Below are positions 28,721-37,999 of a DNA stretch of 64,000 nt, piece after piece. The notes under the pieces were generated by a model, which ran no database searches, was not told where the DNA came from, and saw nothing but the letters and a program-made list of their open reading frames with translations. The translations under genes were made by a program, and so were the position numbers. Source of the stretch: Olivibacter jilunii (GTDB lineage Bacteria > Bacteroidota > Bacteroidia > Sphingobacteriales > Sphingobacteriaceae); assembly GCF_900607235.1 (NCBI RefSeq), contig NZ_LR027850.1:512043-576042 (forward strand), given 5' to 3'. Each line of letters starts with the position of its first letter. Position 1 is the stretch's first letter.

Positions 28721-29287
28721 TTACAATCCTGTATTGCTTCTGAAAAGTTTGATAGCAATAGCCAGCAGGATTACTCCGAAAGCTTTTCTTAACACAGCTA
28801 ATCCCGTACGCCCCAAAAGCTTTTCCAAGCGATATGTGTTTTTTAATACAATATAAATGATAGCTATGTTAATCAGTATGCCGACAATGATATTCTGTGT
28901 GGCGTATTCTGATTTAAGAGAGAGAATGGTGGTCATGGTTCCGGCTCCGGCGATCAGCGGGAAGGCTAAAGGCACGATGGAAGCCGTTTCAAAGCTGTCA
29001 TCCTTAAAGAAAGTCATCCCTAAAACCATTTCCATAGCAATAAAGAAAATAACCAATGAGCCGGCAATTGCAAAAGAAGCAACATCAATTCCGATAAGCT
29101 TCAGCATACTTTCACCTATGAAGAGAAAAGCGATCATGAGTATCATGGCCACAATGCTTGCTTTTCCTGATTCAATTTTTCCTGCTTTTTGACGGAGATC
29201 AATAATAATCGGAATGGATCCTAATATATCGATGATCGCAAAAAGGATCATCGTAACAGACGCAATTTCCTTAATGTTGAAAAACAT
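28721..29287 (-). CDS. MarC-family integral membrane protein
   Basis: 188 residues from ATG 29287 (MFFNIKEIASVTMILFAIID); a TTG at 29308 overlaps the predicted -7 element and is unlikely. Six hydrophobic helices, with IDILGSIPIII and VPLAFPLIAGAGTMTTILSL typical of MarC (UPF0056/NAAT family). Members were once linked to multiple antibiotic resistance, but the function is unresolved; some archaeal relatives transport neutral amino acids. Confidence 0.9.
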   Translation of the reverse strand: MFFNIKEIASVTMILFAIIDILGSIPIIIDLRQKAGKIESGKASIVAMILMIAFLFIGESMLKLIGIDVASFAIAGSLVIFFIAMEMVLGMTFFKDDSFETASIVPLAFPLIAGAGTMTTILSLKSEYATQNIIVGILINIAIIYIVLKNTYRLEKLLGRTGLAVLRKAFGVILLAIAIKLFRSNTGL

Positions 29288-29305
29288 GTTTTTGGTTTTA
29301 TAAAT

Positions 29306-29337
29306 CAAACTTATATAAAACTTGGTTTATATCCAAT
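29306..29337 (-). promoter_or_regulatory. Promoter of the marC-like gene
   Basis: On the minus strand ATTG (29337-29334), 20-nt spacer, then TAAGTTTG (29313-29306), an exact TAnnTTTG. The layout is the same as upstream of pyrR. Confidence 0.5.
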
Positions 29338-29472
29338 GGCTATATTTTCCTGCCGTAATTGAATCGAATATTTAGCTGACCGGATTGTTAGAGAACGTTT
29401 AAGTTGCCCATTTGATGTACGGCGACGCAACACAAAAGCAGGCGTTGGCTATTTACGGTTTCCTTATTCACA

Positions 29473-29498
29473 ATAAAAGGGCCGGCCGGCCCTTTTAT
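29473..29498 (-). terminator. Terminator of the amino-acid permease gene
   Basis: A perfect 26-bp palindrome around GGGCCGGCCGGCCC with A/T runs on both sides, starting immediately after the permease stop codon. Confidence 0.8.
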
Positions 29499-30980
29499 TT
29501 ATGGAGTGTTATCACGTTCAGCTGCCAGTCGTGCAAGGCTATGTGATTTACTATAACCGAAATAGATGATAATACCCAACGCCATCCAGATCGCTAAACG
29601 CTCCCAGCTTTCTATGGGAAGGCCAGCCATCATCGTAACACAAATAATAATACCCAAGATTGGAATGAGGGGTACAAGCGGCGTTTTAAAAGGCCGATCT
29701 AACTGCGGGTCTTTTTTTCTAAGTATAATTACACCAATGCAGACAAGCGTGAAAGCAAATAATGTCCCTATACTTACCATATGGCCTAAATCAGAAACAG
29801 GTACAAAACCGGCAAAAATACTGACGAAGACCATGAAAAGTAAATTAGATTTCCATGGTGTTTGGTTTTTAGAGAGATCAGAGAAGAACTTTGGCAATAA
29901 ACCGTCTTTACTCATGCTATAAAATACGCGGCTCTGTCCCAGTAACATCACCAGAATAACGGAAGTATAGCCGGCCAGAATCGCTATCATTAACGCTAAA
30001 TTCAAAAATGTATAACCGGTTTTAGCAAACGCTGTAGCTACAGGTTTTGCATCACCTTCAAAGGCGGTATAATGTTCCAATCCTGTCATCACATAAGAAA
30101 ATGCCACATATAATAGTGTACAGACAAGTAATGAACCGATAATACCGATAGGCATTCCTTTTTGAGGATTTTTAGCTTCTTGTGCCGCAGTACTGACGGC
30201 ATCGAATCCAATAAATGCGAAGAATACAACACCTGCACCTCTTAGCACACCGCTAATGCCAAAATGCCCAAAGTCGGGGCTACTAAAAAAGTCGAAGAAA
30301 CCTATTTTGCCGGCTTTTAAAGCTTCCTCTCCGGCATTTGCAGGGATAAAAGGACTGTGGTTTGCCGGGTTGATAAACTTCCAGCCTAAGGCGATAAATA
30401 TTAATACAACCGCTATTTTCACGATCACAAGAAGGTTGTTCACAAAAGAAGATTCCTGTGTTCCTCGCATCAATAAGAGCGATAAAAGACATACGATGAC
30501 GATAGCCGGGATATTGATCATACCACCTTCCCACGGGCCATGTAAGAGAGAAGCAGGCAAGTGGATGCCGATTTCGGCTAAAAATTGAGAAAAATATTGC
30601 GACCAGCTTACCGATACGGTTGCTGCGGCCAAGGCATATTCCAGGACAAGGTCCCAACCGATAATCCAGGCAATAAACTCACCCATGGTGGCATAAGAAT
30701 AGGTATAAGCGCTCCCGGCAACCGGGATCATAGATGCAAATTCAGCATAACATAAACCGGCAAAGCCGCACCCGATAGCTGCAATGATAAACGAAAGTAT
30801 AACAGCCGGTCCGGCATTATCCGCAGCAGCAATGCCCGTCAGTGAAAAAAGTCCCGCACCGATGATAGCGCCAACTCCTAAAGCTACTAGATGATAACTT
30901 GATAAGGTTCGTTTTAAGGTGCCTTCTCCACTTTCTTGTGCTTCCTTAATCAGTGAGGGGATCGATTTTTTATAAAACAT
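29499..30980 (-). CDS. APC-superfamily amino-acid permease, CAT-like
   Basis: 493 residues, ~12 membrane helices. LVALGVGAIIGAGLFSLTGIAAADNAGPAV near the N-terminus (helix 1 with the Gly-rich substrate motif), FAFIGFDAVSTAAQEAKNPQ and the C-terminal IILRKKDPQLDRPFKTPLVP match cationic amino-acid transporter-type APC permeases. It imports amino acids across the inner membrane; specificity is not evident. Own terminator; upstream gap of ~200 bp. Confidence 0.92.
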   Translation of the reverse strand: MFYKKSIPSLIKEAQESGEGTLKRTLSSYHLVALGVGAIIGAGLFSLTGIAAADNAGPAVILSFIIAAIGCGFAGLCYAEFASMIPVAGSAYTYSYATMGEFIAWIIGWDLVLEYALAAATVSVSWSQYFSQFLAEIGIHLPASLLHGPWEGGMINIPAIVIVCLLSLLLMRGTQESSFVNNLLVIVKIAVVLIFIALGWKFINPANHSPFIPANAGEEALKAGKIGFFDFFSSPDFGHFGISGVLRGAGVVFFAFIGFDAVSTAAQEAKNPQKGMPIGIIGSLLVCTLLYVAFSYVMTGLEHYTAFEGDAKPVATAFAKTGYTFLNLALMIAILAGYTSVILVMLLGQSRVFYSMSKDGLLPKFFSDLSKNQTPWKSNLLFMVFVSIFAGFVPVSDLGHMVSIGTLFAFTLVCIGVIILRKKDPQLDRPFKTPLVPLIPILGIIICVTMMAGLPIESWERLAIWMALGIIIYFGYSKSHSLARLAAERDNTP

Positions 30981-31140
30981 AAATGTGGTTTTTACTTTGT
31001 GGTTGTGTGAATTGTATTTATTGTTAAAATATGGTGTGATTTTGCTAAAATAATGTAATGTTTGGGTGATTTGATGTCTTTTTTACTTAAAATCATTATC
31101 TTTTATTAAAAGAAAGTCAAACCTACAACTTTTATTTGAG

Positions 31141-31175
31141 AAACAAAGAAGGCGCTAAGTTATTTTAGCGCCTTC
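31141..31175 (-). terminator. Terminator of hppA
   Basis: GAAGGCGCTAA / TTAGCGCCTTC stem (11 bp) with a 6-nt loop and TTTGTTT following on the minus strand, just after the hppA stop. Confidence 0.85.
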
Positions 31176-31181
31176 GAAGGG

Positions 31182-33398
31182 TTATAGGTCGTATTTTTGT
31201 GTATTTGTTACATTCTGTCGGCTGGTTGCCGTCTGAAAGGCTTCTGTTTTTGGCTTTGCTTGTTTACTGCTAATCGTATGTTTGTTAACATTGATATGAG
31301 GAGCGATGATAAGTGACACAATTGACATCAATTTAATTAAAATATTCATTGACGGACCGGAAGTGTCTTTGAAAGGATCTCCCACTGTATCGCCCGTAAC
31401 AGATGCTTTATGAGGTTCTGATTTTTTATAATAAATTTCGCCGTTAATATGAGCGCCTTTTTCGAAAGACTTTTTGGCATTGTCCCAGGCGCCACCTGCA
31501 TTGGACTGAAACATTCCCATGAGGACACCTGAAACCGTGACGCCCGCTAACAAGCCTCCCAATACTTCCGGACCAAAACTGAAACCAACTACAATCGGCA
31601 CAATAAGAGCAATGGCGCCGGGTAACATCATTTCCCGGATCGAGGCTTTGGTCGAAATTTCAACGCATCGGTTATACTCGGGTTTGGCCTTATATTCCAT
31701 GATTCCAGGTATTTCCCTAAATTGCCTCCTAACCTCTTGTACCATATCCATGGCGGCCCTACCTACGGCTGAAATACATAAAGCGGAAAAGATAAAAGGA
31801 ATCATACCGCCAACAAATAAGCCGGCAAGCACATCGGCTTTGTAAATATCTATCTGATCGATGCCGGCAATTCCAACGAAAGCTGCAAATAAAGCTAAAG
31901 AGGTTAGGGCGGCAGAGGCAATGGCGAAACCTTTACCGGTTGCTGCGGTGGTATTTCCGACGGCATCCAGGTTATCGGTCCTGCCGCGCACCTCCTCTGG
32001 GAGCTGGCTCATCTCAGCAATCCCCCCTGCATTGTCGGCGATGGGTCCGAAGGCATCGATAGCTAGTTGCATAGCTGTGGTCGCCATCATGCCCGCCGCT
32101 GCTATTGCAACCCCGTATAAGCCGGCAAAATGGTAAGATCCGTAAATACCTGAGGCTAAGACAAGAATAGGAAGAACAGTAGATTCCATCCCTACTGCTA
32201 AACCTGCAATAATATTGGTTGCATGACCGGTCGATGATTGTTGAACAATAGATCTTACCGGCCTTTTAGACATGGCTGTATAATATTCAGTGATAATACT
32301 CATGAGTGCCCCTACAATCAAACCAACAACGATGGCTAAATAAGTGTCGGTTTTGGTGAATTCAAATCCCCGGATAACCATTGTGTCCGGTAATAACCAG
32401 TTTACCGCGAAAAAAGATGCGATCGCTGTCAATACAATGGAGCTCCAGTTGCCCACATTTAGTGCCTTTTGTACATTTCCGTTTTCGTTGGAGATCTTTA
32501 CCAAAGATGCACCGACGATAGAAAATAATAGGCCTAGGCCCGCAATGAGCATGGGTAGCAGAATTGGTGCAATGCCGCCGAAATTATCGTCGGAGACAAT
32601 TTCTCTTCCTAAGACCATCGTAGCAAGGATGGTAGCCACAAAAAAACCAAATAAGTCGGCTCCCATGCCCGCCACATCGCCCACATTATCGCCTACATTA
32701 TCGGCAATGGTTGCAGGGTTCCTTACGTCATCTTCCGGAATGCCCGCTTCTACTTTTCCGACAAGGTCTGCGCCCACATCAGCAGCTTTGGTATAGATGC
32801 CGCCTCCAACACGTGCAAATAGCGCAATGGATTCGGCCCCTAGAGAAAATCCTGCCAATACTTCCAATGCTCTCTCCATCTCTAGCCCATTGATGTCGCC
32901 ATTTGTATTGATAACGTAAATGGTATAAAAGACAATAAATAGAGAACCAAGACCTAAGACGGCTAAACCGGCTACGCCGAGTCCCATAACCGTACCACCG
33001 GTAAAAGACACTTTCAAGGCTTTCGCCAAACTCGTGCGAGCCGCCTGGGTAGTCCGTACATTGGCTTTCGTTGCAATATTCATCCCGATGTAGCCGGCAA
33101 AGGCCGACGTAACCGCTCCAATCACAAATGAGACTGCGATAACCCAACTGGAATACGGACTTAAGGTGCCCGACCACGCTAATAATATACCTGCAATAAC
33201 GACAAAATAAGACAATATCTTCCATTCGGCCTTTAAAAATGCCATGGCACCATTCGCAATATGACCAGCTAATTCCTGCATGGTTGAATCACCTGCATCC
33301 TGCCTGCTGACCCATCTTGATTTGCCGATCATGACCAAAATTCCTATAAGCCCTAACATCGGTATGATGTAAATTAAATTACTGTGTAGAAAATCCAT
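31182..33398 (-). CDS. hppA: Membrane-bound cation-pumping pyrophosphatase, K+-dependent type
   Basis: 738 residues, about 16 membrane helices. Pyrophosphate/Mg site motifs are [20 protein letters not shown] and DNAGGIAEM. In [10 protein letters not shown] the residue after the two threonines is Ala485; K+-independent H+-PPases have Lys there, so this one is predicted K+-dependent. The enzyme couples PPi hydrolysis to H+ and/or Na+ export; the ion cannot be fixed by eye. The family core ends near [20 protein letters not shown]; about 45 extra polar residues follow, an unusual soluble tail. Confidence 0.96.
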   Translation of the reverse strand: MDFLHSNLIYIIPMLGLIGILVMIGKSRWVSRQDAGDSTMQELAGHIANGAMAFLKAEWKILSYFVVIAGILLAWSGTLSPYSSWVIAVSFVIGAVTSAFAGYIGMNIATKANVRTTQAARTSLAKALKVSFTGGTVMGLGVAGLAVLGLGSLFIVFYTIYVINTNGDINGLEMERALEVLAGFSLGAESIALFARVGGGIYTKAADVGADLVGKVEAGIPEDDVRNPATIADNVGDNVGDVAGMGADLFGFFVATILATMVLGREIVSDDNFGGIAPILLPMLIAGLGLLFSIVGASLVKISNENGNVQKALNVGNWSSIVLTAIASFFAVNWLLPDTMVIRGFEFTKTDTYLAIVVGLIVGALMSIITEYYTAMSKRPVRSIVQQSSTGHATNIIAGLAVGMESTVLPILVLASGIYGSYHFAGLYGVAIAAAGMMATTAMQLAIDAFGPIADNAGGIAEMSQLPEEVRGRTDNLDAVGNTTAATGKGFAIASAALTSLALFAAFVGIAGIDQIDIYKADVLAGLFVGGMIPFIFSALCISAVGRAAMDMVQEVRRQFREIPGIMEYKAKPEYNRCVEISTKASIREMMLPGAIALIVPIVVGFSFGPEVLGGLLAGVTVSGVLMGMFQSNAGGAWDNAKKSFEKGAHINGEIYYKKSEPHKASVTGDTVGDPFKDTSGPSMNILIKLMSIVSLIIAPHINVNKHTISSKQAKPKTEAFQTATSRQNVTNTQKYDL

Positions 33399-33464
33399 AA
33401 TTTCAATTGAGTTTATAATGTATCTAAAGGTTTTATCTAAATGGCTCCGTTACCCAACGTAAGG

Positions 33465-33569
33465 TAAAATAATTCGCTGAAACCGAGATGTAAATAATAT
33501 TGACACAGATGGCAATCATTATTTACTCGAGCTCTCAGCAGCAAATACAAATAAAATAATTCGCTGAAA
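33465..33569. repeat. 18-bp direct repeat and imperfect inverted repeat in the hppA/permease promoter gap
   Basis: TAAAATAATTCGCTGAAA occurs at 33465-33482 and again at 33552-33569. Between them, 33476-33539 forms a long imperfect inverted repeat (GCTGA...GTAAATAAT...ATTATTTAC...TCAGC). Confidence 0.75.
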
Positions 33570-33660
33570 ATAAACAGGGTTATCGAGATAATCAAATTTA
33601 TTTTTTTAAAAAATCACAAAAATATTTTTCTACATTCGTTTTGAATAACCCGAAGCCACG

Positions 33661-35073
33661 ATGAATCAAGCACAATCCGAAAATCATATGAAAAAAGAGT
33701 TAGGCCTATTAGATGCGACCATGTTGGTGGTTGGATCCATGATAGGCTCAGGCATATTTATTGTTAGCGCCGATATTGTACGTCAGGTTGGAAGTGCCGG
33801 ATGGTTGATTATTATATGGCTGCTTACCGGTGCCATTACGCTTACGGCAGCCTTAAGCTATGGTGAACTTTCTGCCATGTTCCCCAAGGCCGGAGGACAA
33901 TATGTTTATCTTCGGGAGGCCTATAATCGACTGATTGCTTTTCTGTACGGTTGGGCTTTGTTTGCCGTTGTTCAAACAGGGACTATTGCAGCGGTTGGTG
34001 TTGCGTTCGCTAAATTTACGGCTTACCTTTTTCCGGCAGTAAGTGATGAGCACATCTTATATCAGTATAATATATTTCAGTTAAATGCGGCCCAAATCAC
34101 AGCAATTGCCGTGATTGTCTTGCTCACATGGCTTAATACAAGAGGCGTAAAAAATGGTAAGATTTTGCAAACAGTGCTTACCATCGTTAAGATACTCTCT
34201 TTAGGGGGATTGACTATCCTGGGATTGATAACTGCTTTTAAATCGGAAATATGGAATTTGAACTGGACAGATGCCTGGACGCCTAAAACATGGGATTTCA
34301 GTGGCGAGATGTTTGTCAATATCAGCGGAGCCGCACTTTTTGCAGCAATTGTATCAGCGATGGTGGGTTCTTTGTTTTCCAGTGATGCCTGGAACAATGT
34401 GACATTCATAGCAGGGGAAATAAGAAACCCTGAACGCAATATAGGGTTAAGCCTTTTTTTAGGCACATTGATCGTGACAGTTATTTATGTGTCTACCAAT
34501 GTCATGTATTTAGCTACGGTTTCTTTACAGGATATCGCTTTTGCACCGGCTGATCGCGTCGCTGTTGTGGCTTCTCATGCCATTTTCGGCAATGTCGGTA
34601 CCGTCGTAATCGCTGTTATGATTATGATTTCGACTTTTGGCTGCGACAACGGACTCATATTATCCGGAGCACGCGTTTACTATACCATGGCAAATGATGG
34701 TGTTTTTTTTAAACAAGCAGGAAAGCTGAACAGGTTCGAAGTACCTGGCTGGGGGCTATGGGCTCAATGCGTTTGGGCTTCGGCACTCTGCTTGACAGGT
34801 AAGTATGGCGACTTATTGAACTATGTGATTTTTGTCGTATTGATCTTCTATGCGTTAACGATCATCGGCGTATTTATTCTTCGTAAGAAACGACCTGATA
34901 TACCCCGGACCTATAAAGCCTTTGGGTATCCGGTGCTTCCTGCTATTTACGTCATAGCTGCGTTCTCAATTTGTATCGGACTGCTAATTTACCAGCCTAC
35001 CTTTACTTGGCCGGGACTGATTATTGTATTGATGGGCATTCCTGTATATTATTTAATTGGGAATAAAAACTAA
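33661..35073 (+). CDS. APC-superfamily amino-acid permease, LAT/SteT-like
   Basis: 470 residues, 12 hydrophobic helices. LGLLDATMLVVGSMIGSGIF is the helix-1 signature and MFPKAGGQYVYLREAYN the following loop of the L-amino-acid-transporter branch. VGSLFSSDAWNNVTFIAGE and a C-terminal FILRKKRPDIPRTYKAFGYP support the call. Probably an amino-acid exchanger or importer. Divergent from hppA; six bp separate it from the next gene, so the two are likely co-transcribed. Confidence 0.9.
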   Translation: MNQAQSENHMKKELGLLDATMLVVGSMIGSGIFIVSADIVRQVGSAGWLIIIWLLTGAITLTAALSYGELSAMFPKAGGQYVYLREAYNRLIAFLYGWALFAVVQTGTIAAVGVAFAKFTAYLFPAVSDEHILYQYNIFQLNAAQITAIAVIVLLTWLNTRGVKNGKILQTVLTIVKILSLGGLTILGLITAFKSEIWNLNWTDAWTPKTWDFSGEMFVNISGAALFAAIVSAMVGSLFSSDAWNNVTFIAGEIRNPERNIGLSLFLGTLIVTVIYVSTNVMYLATVSLQDIAFAPADRVAVVASHAIFGNVGTVVIAVMIMISTFGCDNGLILSGARVYYTMANDGVFFKQAGKLNRFEVPGWGLWAQCVWASALCLTGKYGDLLNYVIFVVLIFYALTIIGVFILRKKRPDIPRTYKAFGYPVLPAIYVIAAFSICIGLLIYQPTFTWPGLIIVLMGIPVYYLIGNKN

Positions 35074-35079
35074 TCAAAA

Positions 35080-35997
35080 ATGTTGAGAAGACTGCAAAGG
35101 CATTTTGGCTTTCACAGAAGAGAGTTGAACGGCATTTCCGGTTTACTTTTTTTAATCGTGGTTATATGGCTGATTCCGCTTCTGTACAGTATGTTTTATG
35201 AACCGGATAGTCCCCGTATCGAAGTCTTGGAAGCGGATTGGAAGGATGTGGAGATTGACCGCTCCGAAGAGCTTGGCGCACAAGCATCAAAGCAAGAGGC
35301 CGTCGCACATTATTTCAAATTCGATCCGAATGATCTACCAATAATCAAGTGGCAACAGCTGGGACTTAAAGAACGCCAAATTAAGAATATTAAGAATTTT
35401 GAGGCGAAGGGAGGCCGTTTTAGGAAAAAAGATGACCTACTTAAAATATATACAATTTCACAGGATGATTATAAACGTCTCGAACCCTATATAACTATCA
35501 AAAGCGTAGAGACAGCAACGCGATCTCAAAGTGATTTCCCTATTCGTCATCCTATAGAAAAAATACCTACATCCGGCAAGGCGCAGATCGTGCTTTCCGT
35601 ATTGGATTTAAACAAGATAGACAGCCTTTCCTTGCTTCCCTTGCCTGGAATTGGACCGGTGTTCGCCTCGCGCATCATTCGTTACCGCGATTTATTAGGC
35701 GGTTTCTATTCAGTTTCGCAACTTCGGGAGGTATATGGAATGGATACGATAAGATACCAACAAATTGAACCCTATTTAAAAGTTGATAGTACCGATGTAA
35801 AACGCATCGCGATTAACAGCATAAGTCTTGACGAGTTACGGAAGCATCCTTATATCAAAGCGAAGTATGCACGGCTGATCGTCGCTTATAGAAATCAACA
35901 CGGTAACTATAAAAACTTGGAAGATTTATCACGAATTCCTGTATTCGATGGGAAATATTTGCGTAAAATTGCACCCTATATAATATTTGATCAATGA
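35080..35997 (+). CDS. Helix-hairpin-helix (ComEA-like) membrane-anchored protein
   Basis: 305 residues. One membrane helix near the N-terminus (GLLFLIVVIWLIPLLYSMF), then repeated HhH units: KNFEAKGGRFRKKDDLLKI, LPLPGIGPVFASRIIRYRDL with FYSVSQLREVYGM, and ISLDELRKHPYIKAKYARL. HhH domains of this type bind DNA; in competence proteins they face the periplasm. The stop codon overlaps the apt start (ATGA), implying translational coupling. A DNA-uptake role is only an inference. Confidence 0.88.
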   Translation: MLRRLQRHFGFHRRELNGISGLLFLIVVIWLIPLLYSMFYEPDSPRIEVLEADWKDVEIDRSEELGAQASKQEAVAHYFKFDPNDLPIIKWQQLGLKERQIKNIKNFEAKGGRFRKKDDLLKIYTISQDDYKRLEPYITIKSVETATRSQSDFPIRHPIEKIPTSGKAQIVLSVLDLNKIDSLSLLPLPGIGPVFASRIIRYRDLLGGFYSVSQLREVYGMDTIRYQQIEPYLKVDSTDVKRIAINSISLDELRKHPYIKAKYARLIVAYRNQHGNYKNLEDLSRIPVFDGKYLRKIAPYIIFDQ

Positions 35998-36521
35998 TTG
36001 ACAATCTGCTGAAAGCTACTATTCGAGATATTGTAGATTTTCCCAAGCCCGGTATCGTATTCAAAGATATTACCCCAATACTAAAAAATGCCCATCTGTG
36101 TAATCTCGTGATTGAGGAGTTTGCAACACGCTTAAAAGAGGTACACTTCGATGTAGTCGCCGGCATTGAAAGTAGGGGCTTTTTGTTCGGTTTGATGTTG
36201 GCAAATCATCTAGGAATACCGTTCGTTCCGATAAGGAAGGAGGGGAAATTACCTGCTCAAACAACCAAGCAATCCTACGATCTGGAATACGGTTCAGCTA
36301 CTATAGAGATGCATACCGATGCTTTTGAACCAGGCGCTCGCGTTTTGATTCATGACGATTTGCTGGCAACCGGGGGAACGGTAGTCGCTGCTAGTAAGCT
36401 GATTCAGCAACTTGGTGGAATAATAGCAGGATATAGTTTTGTAATAAGTTTAGATTTTTTAAACGGGAGACAACGTCTCTTGCCCTATAGCAATCAGCTT
36501 ATCTCCCTTGTTAGTTATTAA
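35994..36521 (+). CDS. apt: Adenine phosphoribosyltransferase
   Basis: 175 residues, the usual length. FPKPGIVFKDITPIL at the N-terminus, IESRGFLFG and the PRPP-binding VLIHDDLLATGGTVVAA are Apt signatures. It salvages adenine to AMP. The ATG overlaps the previous stop by 4 bp. The stop codon is followed at once by a period-8 repeat array. Confidence 0.96.
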   Translation: MIDNLLKATIRDIVDFPKPGIVFKDITPILKNAHLCNLVIEEFATRLKEVHFDVVAGIESRGFLFGLMLANHLGIPFVPIRKEGKLPAQTTKQSYDLEYGSATIEMHTDAFEPGARVLIHDDLLATGGTVVAASKLIQQLGGIIAGYSFVISLDFLNGRQRLLPYSNQLISLVSY

Positions 36522-36527
36522 TTATTA

Positions 36528-36797
36528 GTTGAGTTGTTGAATAGTGAAGTCGTTGAATAGTAGTTACAGCTCGCTACTTAAAGACTTCCAAACTTATCTA
36601 CTAGCAGCTTTCGAAGTTGGCTTTCGGCTTTCGGAAATCAGTTTTCGGTCGCACCGGCCCTTCCCACTATCACATCGGCTAACCGACCGTAGGAAGCTCA
36701 TGAGTGCCGAAAAAGCAAACACTTACGAATAATTAACTACTTTCCTACTCAACTATTTCCCTATTTAACGACTTCCAAACTTAACTACTCAGCAACC
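36528..36797 (-). repeat. Composite intergenic repeat, inverted counterpart of 18381-18675
   Basis: 36528-36607 is a period-8 array (gttgagtt, gttgaata, gtgaagtc, gttgaata, gtagttac...). 36608-36649 has 7-bp words with tttcgg spaced 7 and 14 bp. 36680-36726 is dispersed repeat copy 2 in inverted orientation. 36735-36790 is a period-8 array (aactactt, tcctactc, aactattt, ccctattt, aacgactt, ccaaactt, aactactc). The whole gap between the two convergent genes is repeat material. Confidence 0.8.
36680..36726 (-). repeat. Dispersed 47-bp repeat, copy 2
   Basis: The reverse complement matches 18581-18628 with two substitutions and one indel in a T-run. Confidence 0.9.
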
Positions 36798-37709
36798 CTA
36801 CAACGCTTTTCCCGTTAATGTAATTTTAGAGGTAATCTTCATAGGAATCTTCATCCCCTGTGCGGAGATGTCACCACTGATTTGCTGATTTATTGTGCTC
36901 GAGTTGATAAGACCAGTGGAGCTGTCCACTTGAACCTTGCCATCCTGAGTCCCTGTAAGGTTGATTTGCATATTGCCCAAAGGGCTTTCAGAGTTGAGAG
37001 GGCTTAATTTAATCGTTGAATGTACCGAAATATCAGCTTGTTTTCCATTGATGGCGGTTAAGGTGTATTGGTTTTGCAGGTCCATCTCCATCATACCGGC
37101 CATTGGCATTTTGAAGTCTTTCTGCCAGCTTTCATTGGGTTGAATTTCTTTGTTTGGGTAGATATTTAATGAGACATTCATCATGTTCATGAAAGCCGAA
37201 TCACTAAATTGCTGTTTCAACAACTGTTGCGTGCTTGCTTCTCCACCGATGGAATTCAAAACATCCTGCATGCCTTCGACTTTCGTCACTTCCCCTTCGG
37301 GACTTAAATACATAAAAAAGCTTTTGCCAACCATTTTTCCAACTGCTTTTAGCGGGCTTTCCGGATTGTCTGTACGCTTTGAGTCGAAATGAAAATTTCC
37401 TTGAGGTGTTTCCATGTTGATTGCCATCGTTTGATAAGTGCTCTTGATTTTCATACCCTGAGTATTGCTCTCAACCACTTCATAGATATAATCTACCTGC
37501 GTTTGTTGCTTGATGTCCATCTGATTTCCCATCACTTCCTGATTGACGAGTTGGTCAATGCTGGTGCTAAAAAGATAAGAAGCACCTTTTTTTAGGTTCA
37601 TCTTTAATAGCACGGATTGTTTGCCTTGTTCTTCTGCCGTTTTATTATGGGCTTTTACAATGGTTAAGGCAGATAATAAGAGTAAGAATATGGAAATTTT
37701 CTTTATCAT
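36798..37709 (-). CDS. DUF6263-like secreted protein
   Basis: 303 residues with a signal peptide (hydrophobic ~5-20, cleavage near VKAHN). The rest is beta-rich and Gln/Met-rich: LKMNLKKGASYLFSTSIDQ, TQVDYIYEVVESNTQGMKI, NESWQKDFKMPMAGMMEMD. This fits the DUF6263 family of Bacteroidota periplasmic or exported proteins of unknown function. Monocistronic. Confidence 0.75.
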   Translation of the reverse strand: MIKKISIFLLLLSALTIVKAHNKTAEEQGKQSVLLKMNLKKGASYLFSTSIDQLVNQEVMGNQMDIKQQTQVDYIYEVVESNTQGMKIKSTYQTMAINMETPQGNFHFDSKRTDNPESPLKAVGKMVGKSFFMYLSPEGEVTKVEGMQDVLNSIGGEASTQQLLKQQFSDSAFMNMMNVSLNIYPNKEIQPNESWQKDFKMPMAGMMEMDLQNQYTLTAINGKQADISVHSTIKLSPLNSESPLGNMQINLTGTQDGKVQVDSSTGLINSSTINQQISGDISAQGMKIPMKITSKITLTGKAL

Positions 37710-37851
37710 TTTGATTGCATTAAATGTGTTTAACGAATATAAGACACGTGTTTAGAAAGAATGTTACGAAAATCTCTCCTAAACGCTGATCAATTGTTAA
37801 GAGTGGATAGTAAAGTATTGCTGCACTACTAACCCTTACGTATCACACAAA

Positions 37852-37872
37852 ACTTATAACTTACAACTTAAT
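37852..37872 (+). repeat. Short period-7 run
   Basis: Three 7-bp words acttata, acttaca, acttaat in the gap upstream of the acyl-CoA dehydrogenase. The rest of the 37710-37999 gap is AT-rich with no exact promoter element recognised. Confidence 0.5.
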
Positions 37873-37999
37873 ACGATTCTAAACGAATAGGCTTTGATTT
37901 TATACCAAATACTGTTTTGTTATTTTTAAATATTGATTTTATATTCTTTTTTAAGATATAATTTGGTTATTATTGTATATTACCATATTATAAATTATT

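Noticed and set aside
32344-32796. 150-residue open frame on the plus strand opposite hppA
   Set aside because: Antisense to a strongly conserved gene; composition (Pro/Ala/Ser) follows from the hppA codons.
36544-36732. 62-residue frame after apt
   Set aside because: It consists entirely of repeat arrays and the dispersed repeat.
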